Assembly: GCA_036796255.1 (NCBI GenBank)
Contig: DAIRDH010000052.1
Coordinates: forward strand, 1 to 22,995
Source of the DNA: T3Sed10-241 sp036796255
Lineage (GTDB): Bacteria > Bacteroidota > Bacteroidia > Flavobacteriales_D > Cryomorphaceae
Direction of reading: 5' to 3'
Length of the DNA stretch: 22,995 bases
In this document: piece by piece, positions 14,271-21,233 of the stretch
Position numbering within the stretch: position 1 is the stretch's first letter
Layout: each line of letters starts with the position of its first letter
Translations under genes and position numbers: made by a program
Notes under the pieces: model-generated
What the model was told of the DNA's origin: nothing
Database searches by the model: none
Seen by the model: the letters and a program-made list of their open reading frames with translations, nothing else

Positions 14271-17105
14271 ATGAGAATTGCCGCGCTTGTGATGCTTGCC
14301 CTATTGCTGTTAAGCGACATATACGGGCAGAGCGATAGTGCAGCAGCGCGCGCAATTTACGACAGGGCCCTGGCCCACTTCATGCGCGATGAGATTCCCG
14401 AAGGCATGGTTCATTTCGACAGCGCTTTGGTGGCCTTCCGATCTATTGGCGATCACTACCATGAGGTGTCCGCTGAAAATGACCGCATCAGGGCGCTGGA
14501 ATTTCTCGGAATGAACCGTCTCGACGTGCTCCTCGGATTTGAGCGCATCGAGAAAGAGCTGCTTCCATTGGTCGAAAAAAAGGGCGAGGTGCATGCCAAA
14601 ACCTATTATAACATTGGCAATGCGCATTACTACATGGGCCAGCTCGGGCTCGCCCGTCAATACCTCCTAAGGGCTGAGGAGCTAATGAAAAAGAACCCCG
14701 GCAAGTCGGGATACCAACTCGCCATGATCATGGTGTGCCTCGCGGATATCGATGTGGCCATGGGCAATACCAATTACAGCATCGCCACCAGACGCAAGGC
14801 TTTGAAGCTTTATGAAGCAGTGCTTGGCCCGTATCATCCCTACGCTGCCTTGCAGTGGATCACCCTCGCCGAATCGCTCCTCGACAATGAGCGGCTCAAA
14901 GAGCTGGACGAAGTGCTTCAGGACCTCGAACTGGTCAAGGCCAATATGGGGGAGGAGTACAAGGAAACCTGGGCCGACATGCGGCTCTTTGAGGTGCGCT
15001 ACACAGCCGCGCAGGGCAATTTTGCGGAAGCGCTGAGCTTGCTTTCAAAGCTTGAAAATGAATATCCCGATTACAGCCGCTACCTCCTCAACAAGTACCG
15101 CATACTCACCCTCAGGGCCGAATACCTCGGCGAAACAGGAAGGCATGAAGAGGCTGAAGCCATTTTGCTGGCCGGGCTTGCTGACCCAGCTGCTTACGGC
15201 AAAGAAGGGCGTTTATACCAGGCGCTTATCAACCATTACCTGAGCCGCAATTTGCCTGACAAGGCTTTGCACTACGCCAGGCTTTGTGAATTAACCATCC
15301 TTCCGGAAAATGACAAGGATGCCAGCAGTATGTGGGATTTCAGGCGTGGCATCGGATATGCACTCACCGTGTACCGCCTCAAAGTGCAAGCCGCGCTGGC
15401 CTATGCCGACTCATCCGGCGCGATTGAGGATAAAGTCGCGGTGCTGAGCGCCGTAGACGAAGCAGAGCAGATGTTTAACTACGCGAGGCGCAAGGCAAAA
15501 GTCGGTGAATTGATATACCTCAGGAAAGGCGGTTGGTTTGCAGTGTATGAGATGGGGATGCAAACCGCATTGGCCCTCTATAAAGAAACCGGCGACGAAG
15601 CCTATGTAGGGGCGGCATGGACCATTGCTGAGAACGCAAAAGCGGCTGGCCTGCTTGGATCCGTAAACCGCATTTTGTCGGGTGCTGAATTCAATGTACC
15701 TGAAGCACTTGTGGCCAAGGAGAAAGCGTTAAAAACGGAGATCGCCTATTTCGAATTGATGGATTCGGAGGCTTCGCTGAGTTTTGCACAACACGATAGC
15801 TTGGTGCAACTGAATCGATCGCTCGACAGCCTCATCACGCGCTATGAACAAGACTTTCCAGAGTATACGCGTCGCCGCTTCAGCCCCGATCCAGTCCCTT
15901 TTGGCGCTGCCCGTGAGACGGTTGTATCCGGTGGTGCTGCTCTGATTTCATACTTTTTTGGCGAAAGCAAGGTATACGGCATTGGCCTTTCGGCAAAAGG
16001 GGTAGAATTTCGGGAACTTGGCTCAGCCAGCGATTTGAGCACTTCCATTTCAGCTTACCGCCAGCTATTGGCCACAATGCCTCAGGTTGAGAAATTCCGC
16101 AGCCAATTAGATGAACTCACGAAAAGCGGGACGCTTTTAAATGAACAGCTGCTGAAACCATTCGATGCCATCATCGAGGGACATCCATCTTTACTGGTAA
16201 TCTCAGACGGACCACTGAACTATGTTCCCTTTGAGTCTATTCCACGCCCAGCATCCAAAGACGACACACGGCCAAAGTATATGATCGACAGCTATCAGAT
16301 ATCCTATGCATACAGCTATACCAGCCTTCAGGCGACAGCAGCGGCTACCCTTGATTTTCCGCTGGGATTGATGGCACTCGCCCCCGATTTTGAGCGAAGC
16401 AGCAGTGCAGACGCAAGGGGCAGTGATTGGAGTCCAATACCAGGAGCAAGGTATGAAGTAGAGCAGGTCTCCACGCTGTTTCCGAAAAAAGAAGTAAGAA
16501 CTTCAGCTGATAATTTTGATTGGTTTCTGGCCAACAAGGGGCGTCATCAGGTGATACACCTTGCCACGCATGCCTATGTCAATGAAGATGAGCCATTCAA
16601 ATCGGGATTGTTGCTCGATGCCGGTCCCGAAGCCGGCCGGCAGGGTGTACTTCACGTCGAGGACCTTTACAGTATGAGCATACCCGCCGAGTTGGTGGTT
16701 CTCAGTGCCTGCAATACCGGTTTTGGAAAGGTGCAAAAAGGTGAAGGGGTAGTGAGTCTTGCCCACGCTTTTTCGCATGCCGGAGCCTCGTCGGTGATGA
16801 TGACGATGTGGCCGGCCAACGACGCTGCGACCTTGAATCTGATCACCAATTTTTATAAGAAATTGCATGCCGGTTACGGCAAGTCGGCTTCACTTACCGC
16901 GGCCAAGCGGCAGTACCTCAGTGAGTCAGATGCATTCAGGTCGCATCCCTACTTCTGGTCGGGCATGGTGTTTGTAGGCCTCGACACCCCTTTGAGCGGA
17001 AGCGCCACAGGGAGTGTGCAGTATGCGTATTTATGGTTATTGTTATTGCCCGTGCTCGCTTTTGGCGGTTACCGCATTATTCGGCGAGGTCGTCGAGCGC
17101 GTTGA
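14271..17105 (+). CDS. Exported TPR-CHAT (caspase-like) protease, membrane-anchored
   Basis: The 944-residue protein has an N-terminal signal peptide (1-19, MRIAALVMLALLLLSDIYGQ region). A long helical TPR-like region spans about 25-530. A CHAT domain covers about 620-910: LLVISDGPLNYVPFESIP (641-658), the catalytic-histidine motif HLATHA (763-768, H767), the catalytic-cysteine motif LSACNTGFG (811-819, C814), GEGVVSLAHAFSHAGA, then PYFWSGMVFVG. One membrane helix lies near 918-935, followed by the basic tail RRGRRAR. The topology puts TPR and CHAT outside the cytoplasm with a short cytoplasmic tail. CHAT domains are cysteine peptidases of the caspase clan, and both catalytic residues are present. 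The target is unknown. The last 29 bases overlap the converging putative anti-sigma gene. Confidence 0.87.
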   Translation: MRIAALVMLALLLLSDIYGQSDSAAARAIYDRALAHFMRDEIPEGMVHFDSALVAFRSIGDHYHEVSAENDRIRALEFLGMNRLDVLLGFERIEKELLPLVEKKGEVHAKTYYNIGNAHYYMGQLGLARQYLLRAEELMKKNPGKSGYQLAMIMVCLADIDVAMGNTNYSIATRRKALKLYEAVLGPYHPYAALQWITLAESLLDNERLKELDEVLQDLELVKANMGEEYKETWADMRLFEVRYTAAQGNFAEALSLLSKLENEYPDYSRYLLNKYRILTLRAEYLGETGRHEEAEAILLAGLADPAAYGKEGRLYQALINHYLSRNLPDKALHYARLCELTILPENDKDASSMWDFRRGIGYALTVYRLKVQAALAYADSSGAIEDKVAVLSAVDEAEQMFNYARRKAKVGELIYLRKGGWFAVYEMGMQTALALYKETGDEAYVGAAWTIAENAKAAGLLGSVNRILSGAEFNVPEALVAKEKALKTEIAYFELMDSEASLSFAQHDSLVQLNRSLDSLITRYEQDFPEYTRRRFSPDPVPFGAARETVVSGGAALISYFFGESKVYGIGLSAKGVEFRELGSASDLSTSISAYRQLLATMPQVEKFRSQLDELTKSGTLLNEQLLKPFDAIIEGHPSLLVISDGPLNYVPFESIPRPASKDDTRPKYMIDSYQISYAYSYTSLQATAAATLDFPLGLMALAPDFERSSSADARGSDWSPIPGARYEVEQVSTLFPKKEVRTSADNFDWFLANKGRHQVIHLATHAYVNEDEPFKSGLLLDAGPEAGRQGVLHVEDLYSMSIPAELVVLSACNTGFGKVQKGEGVVSLAHAFSHAGASSVMMTMWPANDAATLNLITNFYKKLHAGYGKSASLTAAKRQYLSESDAFRSHPYFWSGMVFVGLDTPLSGSATGSVQYAYLWLLLLPVLAFGGYRIIRRGRRAR

Positions 17106-17835
17106 GGCTGTTGAGCAAGTCCTCTGCCTTTTCCCTGTAAGGGCCTTTTTCGGCAAAAATGAGGGTGAGTGCCCTCTCCGATTCTGCACGGTCACCCTTG
17201 AGCACGAGGGCCAAAGCGGCATGAAATCGGGCTGTTTCAAACAAGGCATTGTCGCGGTCTGTGAATTGCCCAAGGGCTTCGGCCGCTTCCGCAAAATTGT
17301 TGGTAGCGAGGTAACTCTCGCCCATGTAGAATGTCATCATGGTTGGATGATTCATATCATTTTGCATCTGCCCTTCAAAAGACTCAACTACCGTTTGATA
17401 TTGACCAGCCTCGTAGTGCATCAAAAGAGAGTCGATGGCCTCCATGCTGCCTGCGTTGCGCTCGCCCATCACACTGGGGTAGGGGTCAAACATCGATGCT
17501 GCAAGCTGCTCTGGTTTAGGTCCGCTACTCCACAGCAAGTTGACAAGTAAAAAGCCCACTCCCAGAATGACGAGTAGGGCAGCCGCCATGGAAAAGAGCC
17601 TCCTGTATGATGAATTGCCTTTTCGGGCATTCTGCTCCCATGCCCCGATTTTTGCGCGCATTTTGCGCTGACCATCTATTTCGATGGCCTGCTTTATCTG
17701 CTGAAATTCTATGATGGCAGCGTCAAAAGCAGGCTCATTGGCCCGTCTTTCCTCCACCACTTTCCTATCCTTGAGCGAAAGTGAGCCTTCGAGATAGGCT
17801 TCAATCAATGGTAGATGTTCGCTGAATTCATTCAT
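17077..17835 (-). CDS. Putative anti-sigma factor: single-pass membrane protein with periplasmic TPR-like domain
   Basis: The 252-residue protein has a charged cytoplasmic part (1-79, helical, no zinc-finger cysteines), one membrane helix at about 80-102 (FSMAAALLVILGVGFLLVNLLW), and an outer domain of about 150 residues. YEAGQYQTVVESFEGQM, YLATNNFAEAAEALGQF and LALVLKGDRAESERALTL look like TPR units. Arg residues before the helix (KGNSSYRR) predict a cytoplasmic N-terminus. The gene overlaps the ECF sigma factor gene upstream by ATGA, the usual layout of a sigma/anti-sigma pair, and the N-terminal part is the likely sigma-binding segment. The 3' end overlaps the CHAT protease gene by 29 bases. 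The anti-sigma role is inferred from position and topology; no known anti-sigma motif is visible. Confidence 0.72.
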   Translation of the reverse strand: MNEFSEHLPLIEAYLEGSLSLKDRKVVEERRANEPAFDAAIIEFQQIKQAIEIDGQRKMRAKIGAWEQNARKGNSSYRRLFSMAAALLVILGVGFLLVNLLWSSGPKPEQLAASMFDPYPSVMGERNAGSMEAIDSLLMHYEAGQYQTVVESFEGQMQNDMNHPTMMTFYMGESYLATNNFAEAAEALGQFTDRDNALFETARFHAALALVLKGDRAESERALTLIFAEKGPYREKAEDLLNSLNALDDLAE

Positions 17836-18359
17836 TTCTCTAAGAATAAGGAGCGCAATTTTTGAAGGCAGGTATATTTACTCTTTTTTGCAACTGCTTC
17901 ATTTTTAAAACCAAGTCTTATCGCGATTGCCTCCATTGAAAAATTTCGATAATAGTACAAGTGTAACACTTCCTGGCATTTTGAGTCGAGTTTTGAAATC
18001 GCTCGCATTAGCGGTTCCTCATCAATTGTTGGTTCAGCTTCATAGACCGTTTCGCTTGCAGGGCTAAGGTCGAGGCCGTATTTATCCACCCGTTTTTGCC
18101 AGGTTGATTTGGAAAAATCCCGTTGAAAATTTTTACCAATGCCAATCAAATAAGTTCCAATATCTGCTTCGAGACTGGTCAATTTCCCCTGCCTGCAATT
18201 TTCAAAGAAGATAAAAAAAGCCTCCTGATACCAACCCGAGAGGGTATCTTCATCCACTTTGCTATGTTTTCTGAACCAAGCCATAAAAGCTTTGCGGTGG
18301 GTTTGGTATAATTCGGCCAAAACGGCATCACTTGCTTCTTTAACCTGAATTACATTCAC
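17832..18359 (-). CDS. ECF-type RNA polymerase sigma factor
   Basis: The 175-residue protein has a sigma-2 region at about 10-85 (AVLAELYQTHRKAFMAWFRKH ... WYQEAFFIFFENC ... TYLIGIGKNFQRD) and a sigma-4 helix-turn-helix region at about 115-172 (LMRAISKLDSKCQEVLHLYYYRNFSMEAIAIRLGF ... AVAKKSKYTCLQKLRSLF). The pattern 'ISKLDSKCQEVLHLYYYRNFSMEAIA' is characteristic of the Bacteroidota sigma-70-like ECF family often found beside TPR or CHAT genes (recalled knowledge, not searched). It overlaps the next gene by ATGA. Without its partner it would direct RNA polymerase to its own promoter set, which cannot be predicted here. Confidence 0.85.
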   Translation of the reverse strand: MNVIQVKEASDAVLAELYQTHRKAFMAWFRKHSKVDEDTLSGWYQEAFFIFFENCRQGKLTSLEADIGTYLIGIGKNFQRDFSKSTWQKRVDKYGLDLSPASETVYEAEPTIDEEPLMRAISKLDSKCQEVLHLYYYRNFSMEAIAIRLGFKNEAVAKKSKYTCLQKLRSLFLEK

Positions 18360-18391
18360 CTATCGCTTCTTGTTTAATGGAGTGCAATGTC

Positions 18392-18399
18392 CAAAAGTA
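18392..18399 (-). promoter_or_regulatory. Putative -7 box of the sigma/anti-sigma operon
   Basis: On the minus strand this reads TACTTTTG, a full match to TAnnTTTG, 32 bases before the sigma factor ATG. The word CTTTTGGAC occurs twice here, 20 bases apart, one copy inside the -7 region. A -33 TTG at normal spacing is not evident. Confidence 0.4.
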
Positions 18400-18554
18400 A
18401 CCATGAAAGTCCAAAAGAAAAAAATCTTTGATTTCGGGTCACCTTTTCTCTTCTTGATCCATTAAGAGATGAAATTGGTATGAATTCAATTAAAATGACC
18501 TGCGAAGAAGCATGCGTTGTTCTGACAAATAGGATGCAGTTGATTCGCGTTTGA

Positions 18555-18653
18555 ATTTGAGACGATGGGAGCATCTGAACAGTATGGGCTATGAACTATG
18601 CTCAGTTGCCCCGGACAAATGGGCCGTTGCATGCGACGGCCCTTTTGTTTTTT
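18555..18653 (+). ncRNA. Candidate small RNA or attenuator leader ending in an orphan intrinsic terminator
   Basis: No plus-strand gene precedes the strong terminator at 18621-18653, so something must be transcribed into it. Just upstream, GAGCAT (18569-18574) can pair with ATGCTC (18598-18603). This could be an independent small RNA or a leader that attenuates the kinase gene. Start and length are uncertain, and I see no sure promoter. The 18360-18722 gap otherwise holds a 24-codon frame (18480-18554) that I do not count as a gene and the -7 boxes listed. Confidence 0.3.
18621..18653 (+). terminator. Strong intrinsic terminator without an upstream gene
   Basis: Stem GGGCCGT (18621-18627) pairs with ACGGCCC (18636-18642), and the inner bases can extend it with a T-G and GC pairs. 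TTTTGTTTTTT follows (18643-18653). Orientation is plus; on the other strand no T-run follows. Confidence 0.75.
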
Positions 18654-18707
18654 CCAAGGTACCTTCCTAAACTTGCACTGAATAAATCCATTTTGTAGCT
18701 TCAGCCC

Positions 18708-18715
18708 TACATTTC
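18708..18715 (+). promoter_or_regulatory. Possible -7 box for the histidine kinase gene
   Basis: TACATTTC differs from TAnnTTTG only at the last base. It ends 7 bases before the ATG, which would give a near-leaderless message. A TTTTG at 18691-18695 is 12 bases upstream, shorter than normal spacing. Confidence 0.3.
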
Positions 18716-18722
18716 AGGCCCT

Positions 18723-20561
18723 ATGCTTATACACCGCACCTTGATGACCATGGCCATTTGTTTTGCAATGGCTTTGCAAGGGCAAGTGGAGAGCAATCAA
18801 ATCGAACATCTCAAAACACTTTTGCTCGAAAAGCCCGAGCCCGAGGTAACTGTTCAGATATACAACGACCTGGCATGGGAATACTATTATGCAGATTTTG
18901 ACAGCGCAATGCGCTACGTAAACAAAGCACTTGCGCTTTCTGATGAAGTAGGCGATCCGTACTGGCGGGCCGTATCGCTCGAAATGCTTGCTATTCTCAA
19001 AGAGATGTCGGGGCAGGCCGAAGAAGCTTTAAACCTTTACCTTGATGTTATTCCGCTTAGAGAATCTATTGGTGGACAAGGTCTTGAAAATACGTATAAC
19101 AACCTTGCTGTAATATTTCGAAACCAGGAAAATTTCGACAAGGCGCTAAAATATTTTCAACTTTCGTATGAGCTGGAGCTGAAGAATGGTCACAAAGCCG
19201 GACTTGCTGGAAGCTTGGTGAACATTGCACTGGTAAAAATGAGGCTCGGACAAATGGATTCAATACCGCTCATTTTTAATGAAGCGATAGACCTCGCAGC
19301 TGAGGTCGGAGAAAGTAATTTGCTCTGCATCGCATATTTAGATTTTGCAGATTATTTCGTTCATACAGCTTCACTCGATAGTGCAACATATTATTATAGC
19401 GAGGGATATGACCTTTCAGAGCAAATTGGCGACAACGGAAGCAAGTCGGTGGCTTGTTATGGCTTAGCTGAGATTGCTTTCATGCGCAGCCAATATGCAA
19501 AGGCCCTGGAATACCTTGAGGAGTCTGAATTTTATGCCCGAAGGATAAACTCCATTGAATATCTTAAGAGGATACACTATCTGCGCTCAGATATTTATGC
19601 GAAAGTGGGCCGGTACCAAGAGGCTTTGGTCGAGCAACAGAACTTTATTGCCGCAAAAGACTCTCTTATCAGCTTAAAGATCATAGGAATAACCAATGAT
19701 TTGGAAACCAAATATGAAAGTGAAAGAAAGGAAAGACAAATCACCGCACTTCAGCTTTCTTCGGCGAAGCAGGCCTTGGAAGCCGAGGCGAGTCGCAATC
19801 AACGCAACGGCCTGCTCTTCGCTGCAGTGGTATTGTTCTCTTTGGCGGCCTTTATCGCTTATCGTTACCGCAATCAGCAGCGCATCGCAGCCGTGCTTTC
19901 TGAAAAGAACAAAACGATCGAAATCGCCCTGCGCGATCGTGAAACCTTGCTGAAAGAGATTCACCACCGGGTTAAAAACAACCTGCAGGTGGTGAGCAGC
20001 CTTCTCAGCATTCAAGGCCGCGAAATAACCGATGAAAAAGCCCTTGAAGCAGTTAATGAAAGTAAGAACCGCGTAAAGTCGATGGCACTAATTCATCAAT
20101 ACCTCTACGGTGACACCGACCTGAAGAGCATAGACATGCAGCAGTATATTGTTCAGTTGAGCAAAAGCCTGTTCAGCGCTTACAGGGTTGACCATGACCT
20201 TGTGGTGCTACGCACGGATATAGATCCCATTTTACTCGACGTCGACACGGCAGTACCGTTGGGGATTATCATCAACGAATTGGTGACCAACTCACTGAAG
20301 TACGCTTTTCCGGAAGGAAGCGAAGGCACATTGAGCATAAGCCTCAAAGAAATAGAAGGAAAATTGGAGCTCCGCGTAAAAGATGATGGCGTGGGCTATG
20401 CCAATATCGACCCATCCAACTTATCTTTCGGCATGAAATTGCTTAACGCTTTCAAGTCAAAGCTCGATGCTGAATTTCAATCAATCAGCAACAAGGGAGT
20501 TGAAGCCATTTATACCATAGGGAAATACAAACGGATATGGGCAGAAAGTACAGTATCTTAA
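18723..20561 (+). CDS. TPR-containing sensor histidine kinase (HisKA_2 type)
   Basis: The 612-residue protein has a signal sequence (about 1-21, ending ALQG|Q). A periplasmic TPR domain spans about 25-320, with units such as YYADFDSAMRYVNKALALSDEVGD and NQENFDKALKYFQLSYELE. A coiled coil lies near 325-360 and a membrane helix at about 363-381. The cytoplasmic kinase has an H box ETLLKEIHHRVKNNLQV (407-423, H415 likely phosphorylated), an N box INELVTNSLKYAF (517-529), and a G box KDDGVGYA (553-560). It should sense an envelope or periplasmic state and phosphorylate the response regulator encoded next, whose start overlaps its 3' end by 25 bases. Many Bacteroidota kinases have this TPR-HisKA_2 form. 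The signal is unknown. Confidence 0.9.
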   Translation: MLIHRTLMTMAICFAMALQGQVESNQIEHLKTLLLEKPEPEVTVQIYNDLAWEYYYADFDSAMRYVNKALALSDEVGDPYWRAVSLEMLAILKEMSGQAEEALNLYLDVIPLRESIGGQGLENTYNNLAVIFRNQENFDKALKYFQLSYELELKNGHKAGLAGSLVNIALVKMRLGQMDSIPLIFNEAIDLAAEVGESNLLCIAYLDFADYFVHTASLDSATYYYSEGYDLSEQIGDNGSKSVACYGLAEIAFMRSQYAKALEYLEESEFYARRINSIEYLKRIHYLRSDIYAKVGRYQEALVEQQNFIAAKDSLISLKIIGITNDLETKYESERKERQITALQLSSAKQALEAEASRNQRNGLLFAAVVLFSLAAFIAYRYRNQQRIAAVLSEKNKTIEIALRDRETLLKEIHHRVKNNLQVVSSLLSIQGREITDEKALEAVNESKNRVKSMALIHQYLYGDTDLKSIDMQQYIVQLSKSLFSAYRVDHDLVVLRTDIDPILLDVDTAVPLGIIINELVTNSLKYAFPEGSEGTLSISLKEIEGKLELRVKDDGVGYANIDPSNLSFGMKLLNAFKSKLDAEFQSISNKGVEAIYTIGKYKRIWAESTVS

Positions 20562-21160
20562 TAGTAGAGGATGAGCCGCTCATCGCAGAAGATATACAAG
20601 GCTACCTGGAGGAAAGTGGTTTTACGGTAATGGGAATTGCCCACAATGGCAATGAAGCACTTTCACTTTTGGATGCACAAAAACCTGACGCACTGCTTCT
20701 GGACATCAATCTGGGCAGCCCTCCTGATGGTGTTGAGCTTGCGGAAATCATCCGCGAGAGGTTTGAAATTCCATTTGTATTCCTCACCAGCCACGCCGAT
20801 AAAGGCACGCTCGAACGCGCCAAGCAAACTTTTCCCGCAGGCTACCTGCTCAAACCCTTTGATGGCCGCGACTTGATGACCTCTCTGGAAGTGGCACTTT
20901 TCAACCACTTCAACAACAAGTCGGGCAATTCCCAACGCGAGCCAAGCCTCGAAGGATTCAATAAGCATCTGCCCAATCCGCTGAGCCAGCGTGAGTTTGA
21001 GTTGTTGATGCATTTGCGGAAGGGGATGACCAACAGGGAGATTGCGGAGGTGCTTTTCATATCCGTGAACACAGTAAAGACCCATTTGCAGCACCTTTTC
21101 GAAAAGCTCGATGTGAGCAACCGCACACAGGCACTGTTCAGGATTGAAGAGCTGAGCTAA
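20537..21160 (+). CDS. LuxR-type response regulator
   Basis: The 207-residue protein has a receiver domain (1-125) with ED at 11-12, phospho-acceptor D56 (LLLDINLG), T84 and K106 (YLLKPF). A LuxR/NarL-type helix-turn-helix follows at about 147-205 (LSQREFELLMHLRKGMTNREIAEVLFISVNTVKTHLQHLFEKL). It should bind DNA when phosphorylated by the upstream TPR kinase, whose gene it overlaps by 25 bases. The ATG at 20537 gives a normal receiver start (MGRKYSILIVEDEP). Targets are unknown; the divergent sigma operon and the membrane protein downstream are candidates (inference). Confidence 0.93.
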   Translation: MGRKYSILIVEDEPLIAEDIQGYLEESGFTVMGIAHNGNEALSLLDAQKPDALLLDINLGSPPDGVELAEIIRERFEIPFVFLTSHADKGTLERAKQTFPAGYLLKPFDGRDLMTSLEVALFNHFNNKSGNSQREPSLEGFNKHLPNPLSQREFELLMHLRKGMTNREIAEVLFISVNTVKTHLQHLFEKLDVSNRTQALFRIEELS

Positions 21161-21233
21161 GCAAATCGCCCATATGGGTGACCTGCTCTTTAGGGCATTG
21201 CCGTTTTTTTGCCGGGCAAAGCGATATTTCAAT

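Noticed and set aside
17014..17550. Open frame opposite the anti-sigma gene
   Set aside because: Antisense to a gene that overlaps the sigma factor gene by ATGA; no domain is visible.
14271..17835. CHAT-gasdermin cell-death system
   Set aside because: The neighbouring membrane protein is a single-pass TPR protein in anti-sigma position and does not resemble a bacterial gasdermin.
14271..18359. Type III-E CRISPR (Craspase) locus
   Set aside because: A TPR-CHAT protein and a sigma factor are present, but there is no gRAMP effector, Csx30/Csx31, Cas1 or repeat array, and the CHAT protein carries a signal peptide.
18480..18554. 24-codon frame MNSIKMTCEEACVVL...
   Set aside because: Too short to support; a resemblance to zinc-finger anti-sigma starts is only suggestive, so it is mentioned only with the small RNA candidate.
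18374..18574. Minus-strand open frame (66 codons) upstream of the sigma factor gene
   Set aside because: It covers the sigma promoter region, and the translation has no signal, helix pattern or recognisable domain.
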